64,000 nucleotides of DNA, from assembly GCA_030407315.1 (NCBI GenBank), contig JALQPE010000476.1:62001-126000 (forward strand), written 5' to 3'. Origin of the DNA: Asparagopsis taxiformis. Taxonomy: Eukaryota > Rhodophyta > Florideophyceae > Bonnemaisoniales > Bonnemaisoniaceae. The notes below the pieces were generated by a model. The model did no database searches. It saw only the letters and a program-made list of their open reading frames with translations, and had not been told where the DNA came from. Of the stretch, positions 31,061 through 41,362 are shown one piece after another; positions within the stretch are counted from its first letter, which is position 1, and every line of letters starts with the position of its first letter. The position numbers were made by a program, and so were the translations under genes.

Positions 31061-32681
31061 TCCGGCATCGAAGATTGGGTTTTGAAGTTACATTATCTAC
31101 CTGATAGTTCCTACCAATTCCAAAAATATTGTCCGTAAATGGTGAATCGGCGTGCGTGTGAACTGCCGTACGTTGAAAATTTGTACCGTGACACGTGTTC
31201 ATGGAGTCCCCCTGCACTCATTCATCCCCGAATTTTTCATGATAGCGATTGGCGTCATTACCTCATGAAGTAGTCTTGCCGGCACCACCGACCTTGTTAG
31301 TGATGGCAAGTTATCAACACTCATGTGCACATCATAACTAGCCTTGCTCACCACAAGATTGTCGAGATATATTCAAGTTACATCAGCACCCATAATATGT
31401 ACACCGGGTAAGTGGTCTAGTGGTTCTACCGCTTCGACAATAACATCTCGGTATCATGGCTGTCTCTGCAAGATCACGAAAAGTTGCATCTTGCAAACAT
31501 GTTTCTTTTCAGACTTGTCCACACTACAGACAAAAACCAGATGAACAAGACTAGGCAATGGAAATTAGTTTGTCTCCAGAATGCTCGAGAACTATCTCAC
31601 CCACACGAAGATGCCGAGCTCCGTGCAACAATTCCACCCTGCAGACCGCAGCTTTCGTGCCTCAAGCTACCGAGCCGTCCACGCGACCGAGCCGTCGAAA
31701 AATGATTACACCATGACTTTCGAGTCAGCTGCTTACTCTATCCGACCCGAGCACCTGAGTGGTGATTACTGCAAAGCTTGGTTACAAAGAAATGATCCCG
31801 TCGTGGCCTGAGAACACCATGAGCGCCGACATTTCAGCACGGAGAGTATACGCTAGCGGTCGAGAATGGCACGTTACGCATTCGCAGGCAGAATGATTAC
31901 ATGTCGCTCTCGATGCAAATGAGACACACTAGGGACGAGACCGTTGCCAATCTCCCCAATGGTGAGAAACGCAGGTTCTGAGACGGCAATTAGGCCGACG
32001 CTTACAGAACAACTCGGATTGTCGCACTTGCAATTGATCAATGGACGGTCACACTGCACATTGAAAGGTGCACATTCTCAGCTCTGTCTTGCACACAGCG
32101 ACACCGGAAGCGGTCGACAAGTCCTCTGGCAGGTCAAGGAGCGGTGGATTGAATGGCTGTGAGTCGCACGGTGCATAGCTTCAGATCCAAGTATCTGCAT
32201 TTTCTGCATCGCACTGCACGCGCCGCTTACCGTAGCAACTTGTAGGTATGACACGTATCCAAGTGGCGTAAAAATGACTGCGTGCTTCACGCCGTTCCAC
32301 AGAGATTTTACACGTGGCGGATAAAAACTCTCCATGCAACGGGCAGGCGTGACGCACAGACGTGTGCCACGGACCCAATCAGCGCGTGTCATCATTAGCC
32401 AAGTGGTATAAACGGGGCCACTACACTTCCTGAGCAGACACATCCCTACTGACATAAACAAGCTGTCCTGGATCAACCGATGATGTGTCCAGCTGGAACA
32501 TTCTCCCACACGAATCACAGAAATTCTTTGGTCTCGTATGCGATTCAACCATGGGCGTCGACCAGTAAGGTTTTTAGACTTACAATGTAGACGAATATAG
32601 TTCAATCTCAACGTGCCAAGTTAAGGGTTCTTCTATACCACATAAGGAGGCATGCGTGCAGCACGCAGCGTGGCGCAGTCT
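31061..32681. other. Intergenic, no gene supported
   Basis: The first ~145 bp match the 3' flank of paralogue 2 (19622-19765), showing that the duplicated unit includes downstream DNA. The rest holds only short ORFs without ATG or recognisable content. Confidence 0.5.
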
Positions 32682-32795
32682 GACCGAATCAGTGGTTGTA
32701 GTCTCACTTGAAAGCTTCTTCAGCTTGTAACAAATCGCGCTCTATACACCCCCTGCTCCATGTGACCTCACATCCCGTTGCACCCACGCATCACA
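32682..32795 (+). promoter_or_regulatory. Promoter block shared with paralogue 3
   Basis: Near-copy of 24035-24148, beginning CTGACCGAATCAGTG and including CTCTATACACCCCCTGC ~55 bp before the ATG. Confidence 0.6.
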
Positions 32796-34212
32796 ATGGT
32801 GAACCATTCACCGAAAAATGCTATTCGTCCGCTTGGAAGTTTCGAGCGCTTCTTTGAAGCCGCACATGATCTCTTCGGCTCCCTTCGTGTCGCCGGTGTG
32901 TACAAATTGACACAACCCACTACTCTGGAAAACATTCGCCACGCCGCAACTTATCTTCGTGCACGCCATCAAATCCTCCAGTGCTCTGTCTCTTTCAACT
33001 GGGATACCAAGCGGCCCATTATATCAAGGCGGACCATCTCGCACTCCATGTCGATCACCACGCAGATGAACGTACGACGAATGAGTATGTCCAGCAATTG
33101 GTCGATGGTGACTTCGCACCGGGTGCCCCGGATGAAGAGAGGCGACGGGCTTGGCGCGCACGATGTGAGAAGTATCTACCCTGGACGATAGCGCTGATTG
33201 GTCGAGGAGACCAAGTATGCTTTGTTGGTCCGCATTCCATCTGCGATGGGATCAGTTTAGACGTGATAGGGGGTGATGTGGTACGTGCATTGAACGGCCA
33301 GGATGCGACAGATTTCCTACCGATAGCGCAGCCAGTGGAGCCGATGTTCGGTAACGTGAACAAATGGGCGTATGTAAAGACGTTTCTCAAAATGATCACG
33401 CACCCAAACACCGTGGAAACGATGGGGCTGGATACACGCAAACTACCGCGTGACTGGCGTGCACGAAAATCCATTGGCAAGACGCTGAACGTGACGCTGG
33501 AGGACATAGCGCCGTTCTTCGCCGCGTGCAGGGAGCAGAAGGTGTCGTTGACAAGCGGTATCATTTCAACGTTGTATGAAGTACTAGGTAAGCGCCCGGG
33601 GCTGACTGTGGGCACGGAGCAAGTTGCAGTAAATGTCGCTATGGACTGTCGAAGAAGAGTTGACGACACGTCTATGATATCGCTAGACCAAGTTGGGGCG
33701 TATGCAGGCTCGTGCAAAGTACTGGAAGACGGCGCGGCGGGCGACTGGGCGCCCAGGGCAAGCGTGTGCACAGAGCCGTCCATTCTGCGAATAACTGGGC
33801 CTCTTTTGCGGAGCTGGGGTTGCAGGCGGGGATGGGGAGCAAGGTCGGGCGGATGTTTTTCGAGAAGTTTGTGAACGGCAAGCCGATGGGGCGGCTGTTT
33901 GCAGTTGGAGTGTCGAATATTGGGGAATGCACGAGGATTGAGAGCGCGAATGAGGAATGCCAACGCGTGGCGAGTGAGGGGGCACAGGTCGTTCAGATAG
34001 AGAGGATGAGGTTTGATAATTCTCAAGTGGCTTTCGGTGGGTTTATTAATATTTGTATCGCGACGGTCGGTCAGAACGTTGCGGTGCATATCGCTTCATG
34101 CGAGCCGTTCTTTTCGCAACAGGTTTTGAATGAGATTCTGGACGGCCTCGAGGAGGGGATCTGTCGCGTCGCGGATAAGGCGTCGCAAGGCGTCGCGTTG
34201 GTTGAGGCGTGA
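32796..34212 (+). pseudogene. HxxxDG acyltransferase-like paralogue 4, two 1-nt frameshifts
   Basis: ATG 32796 (MVNHSPKNAIRPLGS). Frame 1 holds to ~33010, frame 2 from there to ~33760 (with HSICDG and SLTSGIISTLYEVLG), frame 3 to the stop at 34210-34212 (VSNIGECTRIESANEE). Each shift is the loss of one A from an AAAG context (CCAAAGCGG to CCAAGCGG; GCAAAGCGT to GCAAGCGT, judged against sister copies). The rest is well conserved, so it is either a very young pseudogene or an assembly artefact. It extends ~15 residues past the usual C-terminus (KASQGVALVEA). Confidence 0.88.
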
Positions 34213-34882
34213 GTTTTTTAAACGGAAGGTTGTAACTGGTTTTGGAACATCGCTAGCGGATTTTTGTTTGCGGTAGACAGTTGTGCGTGTAGGTGTTGTA
34301 TCATGATATTTGTTTTTTGGAATGTAGACGGATAAACGTGTGCATTGTATGTCTAAGCTAATTCAGTTCCCTCAAACGCATTATCTCGTCTCTATTTGTC
34401 GATACCGGTCGTCTTCGTTACCGCATTAAATGGAACAATCTCACCGATAAAACAAACCTGAATGCTCAAATGCGGTCACTGCAAAATTTTGTTGAAACAG
34501 GATTATCACCTGGCACTCATTGCCCTGTGAGAGGCAACCAAATTTACGAGAATGATGCCGAGGAGAAGCTAGGTCCCCATTCAAAAGCTGACTCATTGTA
34601 CTGTCATTGACGGTGTGCACAATATATGTTGGAGAGGACATCATTGGGAATCTCCCGTTCAGTGACGAAGTAACGGTTCCATTTCCGCGACAAACCAGCA
34701 TTTCCGACAGAGACGACATTCGACCAACAAATTCCAAGCAAATCAAAATCTGAAGCGATACTGCGACCTCAATGAAATGTCTGTGCACTGAGGACTATGC
34801 CAATCAATGCGAGTGAATATTTGTGGCATGAAACACCACACCCGCACAACGGCTGAAACAGCTACGCCACACATGTCCGCTA
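34213..34882. other. Intergenic between paralogues 4 and 5, no gene supported
   Basis: A minus-strand ORF at 34441-34788 lacks an ATG start and resembles nothing. Nothing else seen. Confidence 0.45.
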
Positions 34883-36280
34883 ATGTGGCAACCCGCTCCC
34901 CCCAACTCGATTCGCGCAATAGGAGGCATCGAATCCTTCCTGGAAGCCACACACGAGCTCTTCGGCTCCCTTCGTGTCGTCGGTGTGTACAAATTGACAC
35001 AACCCACTACTCTGGAAAACATTCGCCACGCCGCAACTTATCTCCGTGCACGCCATCAAATCCTCCTGTGCTCTGTCTCTTTCAACTGGGATACCAAAGC
35101 GGCCCATTATATCAAGGCGGACCATCTCGCACTCCATGTCCACCACCATGCAGATGAGCGTACTATGGACGAGTACATACGACAATTGATCGATGGCGAC
35201 TTTGCACCAGATGTCCCAGACAAAGAGAGGCAACGCGCCTGGCATGCGCGCTGTGAGAAGTACCTGCCCTGGACGATAGCGCTGATTGGTCGTGAAGACT
35301 ATGTATGCTTTGTTGGTCCGCATTCCATCTGCGATGAGATCAATTTAGACGTGATAGGGGGTGATATGGTACGTGCATTGAACGGTCAGGATGTGACAGA
35401 TTTCCTGCCAATTGTGCAGCCAGTGGAGCCGATGTTTGGCAATGCGAGTATATGGAGTCGAATAAAGATGTGGTTCAAACTTAGATTACAACCGAGCACT
35501 GCGAATAAGTTTGGATTGGATTCATGCGACTGGTTGCATGACTGGCGTGCACGAAAGTCCATCCATTGACAAGACGCTGAACGTGACGCCGGAGGACATT
35601 GGGCCGTTCTTCGCCGCGTGCAGGGCGCAGAATGTGTTGTTGACAAGCGGCGTTATTTCAACGATTTACGAGGGGCTTGACCAGCGACCGGAGCTGACAA
35701 TAGCGAAGAAAGAAATCGCCATGTATATACCGATGGACGGTCGAAGACGAGTGGAAAACGCTTCGATAATACCACGCGATCAAATCGGGGCTTACAATGG
35801 CACCTGTACCATATCGGAAAGCGGCAACGACGGACAAGGACAATTGGCATCAAGAGCGCAACGGATACACGGGGGCATTCACGGCACGCGCAACGAAATG
35901 GCGTACATAAAAAACACACTGCAGGCGGGAATGGTTAACAAGATGGGCGCAAAGTTGTACAACAATTTTGAAACAGCAAGCAGTTCGGGCGACTTTCTTC
36001 GCTTGCATTGTCGAATATCGGACGCTGTATGAGAATTGAACGCGTGAATGAGGAATGTTTCTGCGAGGCGACGAATGGTTGCTATGCAATTCGGATCCAG
36101 CGATTGTATTTCGAGGTTGCGCATCGGTCTGTTGGCGCGTATTTGAATGTTTGCATGGCGACTGTTGGATGCAATGTGACGATACGGATCGCGTCATGTG
36201 AGCCGTTCTTTCCGAAGCATGACTTCAACCAAATTGTAGATGCCATCCTGACGCGTTTGTGTCGCGCACCGGGGATGTAG
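34883..36280 (+). pseudogene. HxxxDG acyltransferase-like paralogue 5, frameshifted
   Basis: ATG 34883 (MWQPAPPNSIRAIGGIES). Open to ~35565, where TCCATCCATTG replaces TCCATTG of sister copies, a 4-nt CATC duplication that shifts the frame. Frame 2 then runs to about 36000 (SGVISTIYEGLDQRPELT, IPMDGRRRVEN). A further 1-nt shift leads to frame 3 (MSNIGRCMRIERVNEE) and TAG 36278-36280. The motif is HSICDE, so the Gly of HxxxDG is replaced by Glu; this may have happened after function was lost. Confidence 0.88.
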
Positions 36281-36507
36281 CAACGCTGCTGCGATGAATA
36301 CTCCCGTTTTCGAAAGACTCGGATTCACAGATGGACATTAATAATCGGAATATTCGATATGACCAACGATGGTCATTTTGGTGTGGGTTGCAATTTCTGG
36401 TCGAAATTTACAACGATGAACCTCACGCGTCGAACACGTGTGAAACAAGGCGTGATCAGTGGTCACAAAGTACTATTAATGTTGTGATCCGAAGCGAAAA
36501 AAAACAA

Positions 36508-36581
36508 TACTCTTGAGGAGGGTCGAACTCCTGACCTCCAGCATGTTAGGCTGGCGCTCTAACCAACTGAGCTACAAGAGC
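36508..36581 (-). tRNA. tRNA-Val (AAC)
   Basis: 74 nt, no intron. Acceptor GCTCTTG/CAAGAGT (one G-U pair), D-arm GCTC/GAGC, anticodon stem CCAGC/GCTGG with loop CTAACAT (anticodon AAC), T-arm AGGAG-TTCGACC-CTCCT, discriminator A. Confidence 0.92.
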
Positions 36582-37293
36582 TCGCGTGCCCTCCGGCAGG
36601 TCCGAAAAGAACAAAAATCGTCCGGAACACCAAGATGGTAGCCGTAGAAGAAGTTTACCGCATGCTCGAAAAGAGCCACCTTTTCCATCGCAGGCAACAG
36701 CGGAAATAACTAGAGACATAGGAGCAGTGGTCCCGCATAGTAAAGGGAGAGGACAACACTAGGTATGTCCCACTAAAGAAATAGTGGCAACATTGCACAA
36801 AAGCCTACAGAGGACACTGCACCTGTCAAAACCTAACCCACATTTTCCCAATCGGCAGCGTAACAAGGCTTGTATCCAATGACGAACTCGATACTTGGTT
36901 TTTGTTAACTCAAAACTTGTCCTCTGTATTCAACAAAATTCTTGAACGGGATTCAATGTAATACCATCAACCGAACGCCAGACTTTGATATATTCAACCA
37001 TTGGCTAGCAAGAGCACCTCAACGCGGTCTTGATGATCTCTGCACATCAGCTCTGGTAGCGCCGACTTCAAACGGAAGGCAGTCATGGCGCGACGGACAT
37101 GATTCCATTCACGCTCATCGGGGCAGCCTGCTCACATATTCTTCGATATGTAGGGCCCAAAAATTACGTGTTTGGACAAACCGCAAAGGGTGAAATGAAG
37201 ATCTACCTCTTTGACCGTTTTCGTCCGCTGAGAGATGGCAAGCTGGAATGTGGTTTGTGAGCTGGTCCAAAAAAAAATTACCTGCAGTTGAAG
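36582..37293. other. Spacer between two tRNA-Val genes, no gene seen
   Basis: About 0.7 kb without supported ORF or repeat. Confidence 0.5.
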
Positions 37294-37367
37294 TACTCTC
37301 GTGGAGGGTCGAACTCCAGACCCCCAGTGTGTAAGACTGATGCTCTAACCAACTGAGCTACAAGAGC
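37294..37367 (-). tRNA. tRNA-Val (UAC)
   Basis: 74 nt, no intron. Acceptor GCTCTTG/CGAGAGT with G-U pairs, D-arm identical to the AAC gene, anticodon loop CTTACAC (anticodon UAC), T-arm TGGAG-TTCGACC-CTCCA. Same strand as the AAC gene and clearly its relative. Confidence 0.92.
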
Positions 37368-38514
37368 TTGCTGCTTACCCGAACGCGGCATACTGTAGTA
37401 TTAAAACTAAAATCTTTGAAATAATCTCGCATGGAACCTGGAAGGTGCACCCGTTGCTAGATGAACTAGAACATGAGGGGGAAATTAAACAACAGATCAC
37501 ATGTAGTATGGTGAGAAATGAGGTTGAGCAGACACTTCATATCACACCTTGCAGGTTCACGTGGTACGAGTAATATCCAGGTTGTTTCATCAGATTGCTT
37601 TTCCACCTAGTCAAATTATCTCGATATATCGCACTCCTTGTCATCCCGACCTCAACCTACAGGCGAAAGACCATTTGTCTTTATAGGAAAACAGCTATTT
37701 GAAATTATCTACTTTGGCACCGTCCAATTTGTATATCCATCGTTCGACATGAAAACTAGTCTCGATATATCAGCCTGATATTCCAGAGAGTACAAGATAC
37801 ATATAGATATATGCGCGCAAGTGATATGTTTTGTAGATAAACACTGTTTTTTGCGTAAGGCAGAGGTTCCTGCTGGCATGATGCAACGATGCAAGAGTCA
37901 ACATTGTTCAGGAAACAGTTTTCAACTTCACCTAACGTAGTCCAGTCTCAAAAAATCAAGCATCTCTTCTCATTAAGTTGTTTCAAACTTGTTTTGACTT
38001 TTGGTGGTTGGCCTAAACTTCCGTAGGAGGGCAGCCTTATGTTCATGGCTTCATTGAAGGCCACTTGTCGGGAGTGTAGTTATGGTAGCAAATGACATAC
38101 TTCGAAGGATGCAAGTGGATGACAGATTTGTAATACTCTTCGCCAGCATAGTACCGTATCATATCCACTGAAAGAATGTACCTGCCTATGAATACCTTGT
38201 TCGGTTGCAGTTTGAACGTATTATGATCACTATGAAACGTTAGGAACATGTAATGGTCAGAGACGTGCAGGATTCTATGAAGCGGAGAGGTACTTTATTC
38301 CGTGACTTAAGTTACCCAATTATAAGCTGGACCGATGGGGAGACAGATTAACTAGAAGAAAAGACAACAACTAATCACTACATGTTCACAACAACAGATG
38401 AAGAACGAAAGAAGCTCTCAAAGACAACAATGCCATGCTCTCGAAATACCAATTTTGAGCAGTATGGTCTGGAATAACACCAGTCCATACACACTATAAG
38501 AGAGACTGGTAGGC
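37368..38514. other. Intergenic, no gene supported
   Basis: AT-rich; only short ORFs. A 68-codon minus-strand ORF at 38043-38249 has protein-like composition but no recognised relative. Confidence 0.4.
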
Positions 38515-38943
38515 TCATGCACCAACACAAGAAGCAGCAACAGCCATGCCACACACTCTAGCGGCAGCATCAGTGGGCTGTGTGTCACAGTTTCTGGCAT
38601 TGTTGGAGAAACAGCTGAAGACCGAATCGCGCAATACGATGGTATGTCCTGCCGGGGCACAGTTTGATCGAACGGGCTGGCGGATAATGAACCTACGACA
38701 AGCATTGATCTCAACAGTGAACGAGAAGAAGGTGGAGCCGGGACCACAGGAATCAATACTGATGCTGAGGAATGAGACAAGGGTAGGAAGGCATACTCGT
38801 TGTTTGACGCCTGGTTTGAGGTCTTCTACTTGACTTTGCTCTTCCATCTTCACAGACAGCGGTGCGGCGGAGGCATTTGCTTGAGTGGAGGCGGATAGGA
38901 CGAGAAGGAGGAACAGGGCGGCAAAATGAGTGATCTGGTTCAT
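38515..38943 (-). CDS. Small secreted cysteine-rich protein
   Basis: 142 aa from ATG 38941-38943 to TGA. The first ~25 residues are a textbook signal peptide (MNQITHFAALFLLLVLSAS, then an Ala-rich cleavage region QANASAAP). The mature part contains about eight Cys (VCLP, DSCGPG, NACRR, SNCAPA, SCFS, RNCD, VCGM, SCVG), suggesting disulfide bonds and an extracellular place of action. No family recognised. A TATA box (TATAAAA, minus strand, 39038-39044) lies ~95 bp upstream, supporting a real gene. Confidence 0.7.
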   Translation of the reverse strand: MNQITHFAALFLLLVLSASTQANASAAPLSVKMEEQSQVEDLKPGVKQRVCLPTLVSFLSISIDSCGPGSTFFSFTVEINACRRFIIRQPVRSNCAPAGHTIVLRDSVFSCFSNNARNCDTQPTDAAARVCGMAVAASCVGA

Positions 38944-40064
38944 TTTTTTTGCAGATGCGAAGATAAGATGCTTGTAGTGTTGTTCTCGTAGTTGATGTGC
39001 CGGGAGATTTGAGATGGAGAGGCGACAGAATAAAGGGTTTTATACGTATTGAATAGTACTCTGAAAGAATGTCTATGCCCATGTTGCATCAGACATAGCG
39101 AAAAGAAGGTATTACCTGTTTCACTCATAGACGTGTAGGGTGTGTTAGGACTGATGACGAGATTAGCCCAGGTTTGTGGCTGATGCAAGCCGGAAAGTAA
39201 TGCTTTGCTGTTTCATGAGGAGCATTGAAGCAGATGGGATGGGTACGCTGCATTTCTATTCGTTCTACCGAATCCAATGAACAAAATGTCTAATTTCTGA
39301 ACAGCTTTTCACATCCGACTTTCCGGTGACGATGGTCATGAAATCTGGCAAAAACTGGTATCGAGTAAAAGAGCTCACTAGATGAGGTTATTGAACTCTA
39401 GTTAATTTTGGTGTAATCCCGCATTGATGGACCAGCACATCTTGATTTCGTCAATTGACAATTGTATTGCGACATGTGACATTGGTATTAGGGGAAGCTT
39501 GCTGTTGAGGCATCCAACTTTATTGTGTGTGATGGCATCTACTCTCATATATACTGTGGATGGTTCAGAACAAATGACCGATAGTAGAAGCCTACTGGCT
39601 ACATCATGACTAAGGGAGGCGGAAGTGAAAAGAATTGCATCAACACATGACCTGTGTTGCATTATTTCTGGAGAATCTCTTCTGACGCATGTACACTAGG
39701 TTGAAAATTTTGTTGTGCTTTTCTGGCATCAAATTCAACACAGTGTGTGTTGCTGCACACGAGTGGATGAGATGCACTCCCCTGGATATCTCAAGATAAT
39801 GAGCTAATGGTGGAGTACATCCGCTCCACAAGCACTTGTGTCATTTGGCACACCAAGAAATGAGGCACGAAAATATCTTGCCGTCACCTGGTGAAAGCAA
39901 TCTCGTGTGTTGCACGGGCGAACAATTGCATGCGGCCTTACGCCATTTTCAAAAAAATGAATTCTGTGAAATATTTAATAATATTTTAAACGTTTAGAAA
40001 CTTAATACATATTCGACACGTATACAGGGGATGGGCGACTTGAAAACAAGAGACTGTCGTTTCG
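38944..40064. other. Intergenic, promoter of the secreted-protein gene at its left edge
   Basis: Contains the TATA box at 39038-39044 (minus strand) for the gene at 38515-38943. Otherwise short unsupported ORFs. Confidence 0.45.
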
Positions 40065-40457
40065 TCATTGCTCGTAATCGAAACGACACAGAGGGCAGCA
40101 GGAGCGACGCGTGAACCAAAGCAAGAGACAATCACGATGCACGGCATGTAGGCACTGACCGACGTACACCATGGTACCAGACAAATGGTCTAGACAGATG
40201 GGACAGGTTTTGCCATTCATCGCTTCGGATGCGACGAAACTCGTGAACGAAGTGCGTAAAAGTTGCAACGAGGAGGCACGATTGAACGCCGAACCGGACG
40301 TCAGCTGCAGAGGGATTGAAACCTGAGTGACGGTTTCCGGCACGTTGTACATGAAGTTACGCGTCGAGGAGGAGAAGAGCGGCAGTAGGTATTGTTTCAC
40401 GGAGGGTGCGGCGACGGCCGCGCGTCGTTTGCATGTCGGTAACAATCGTCGGAGCAT
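40065..40457 (-). CDS. RING-H2 finger protein
   Basis: 130 aa, ATG 40455-40457. The C-terminal ~50 residues are a complete RING-H2 domain: CPICL, then C-LH, H-RDC, and a closing CCPLCR, giving Cys-Cys-Cys-His-His-Cys-Cys-Cys spacing; it ends four residues after the last pair (FDYEQ). Such domains bind two zinc ions and recruit E2 enzymes, so an E3 ubiquitin ligase or ligase subunit is likely (family knowledge). The N-terminal half is basic then hydroxyl-rich without a clear membrane segment. It is small for a RING protein but complete. Confidence 0.85.
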   Translation of the reverse strand: MLRRLLPTCKRRAAVAAPSVKQYLLPLFSSSTRNFMYNVPETVTQVSIPLQLTSGSAFNRASSLQLLRTSFTSFVASEAMNGKTCPICLDHLSGTMVYVGQCLHAVHRDCLLLWFTRRSCCPLCRFDYEQ

Positions 40458-41362
40458 GTCGGCATGTGGGAAGCACGGATGAATGCGATGAAACGAACTG
40501 GTCGTGGGTTATTGTATGTGAGAAAGTTGCGAATGATCCGCGTGCATGTCATTGTTTCAATATTGAACATGATGGACGTTGTACGCTTGCATCCGGCGGA
40601 TCTGCAGGCAGATGAGGATGGTAGAACGCGGGCGTTGTCCTCTTTGAAACGCATATGCACCCATTGAGAAGCACGAAACAAATGTGCCACGCGCCAATTT
40701 CAACATGAGACATGCGAGTGTTGATGATTGGTCGTGTGCAAACGCTGCACCAATGATCAACTGTTGGTAAATGATCCGCCAGCAGTGAGTCGCGATGCAC
40801 TTGCACTGTTGGCTCATGTACGCGCACTACTCACCAGCGCGTAACGAGTGTAATCAACAAACGTGTTTTGAACCGCGTGCGCATCTTGAATTGCCTGATG
40901 GTACACAAGTGGAGAGAATTGTTTCTACTCCACCACACTTGCCGTCCGTGTCGTCAGGCACCACTTTCCGTCCGTACCAAGTCCGTCCAGCATCATCTGC
41001 ACGCGACCAACACACGCTTGTCCTTGTACCGTCGCCCGTTCCCTCGCATGATTGGCATTCGCGCCGACCATATCTTGTACGCGTCGAAAGCGCGATCATA
41101 TTGGCGCGTTTCGATACATCGTTCCAAATATCGCTGGCACACTGCGCCAGCTTGAAAAACCTGACGCGTTTACAACTTGGTGCGTCGTGCTCGAACAATG
41201 TATGACATAATCCTTATCACATTGTAATAGCAAGCCAGCCGCAATAGGCACACGCGCACCGCTCCATTCTTGCACCACACGCAGTAATATCGGTTGGGTA
41301 CAACAATTTACCACCCGTTCATTTTCTGCCACAGTCACAGTAATTTGCCACCCACTATTATA
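40458..41362. other. Intergenic, no gene supported
   Basis: Overlapping short ORFs on both strands, none with a recognised feature. CCAAT/ATTGG motifs occur near 40730-40755. Confidence 0.4.

Noticed and set aside
31405..31460. tRNA-like box A (GTGGTCTAGTGGTT)
   Set aside because: No box B or cloverleaf could be completed downstream; perhaps a decayed tRNA or SINE piece.
32078..32611. Minus-strand 177-codon ORF
   Set aside because: Starts at a non-ATG codon, composition like random sequence, no family resemblance.
38043..38249. 68-codon ORF with protein-like composition
   Set aside because: Too short, no conserved motif, no promoter or poly(A) signal that I trust.
40795..41205. Overlapping ORFs on both strands
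   Set aside because: Neither strand shows family resemblance; I also compared it with the acyltransferase family and found no convincing colinear match, unlike 41363-42537.
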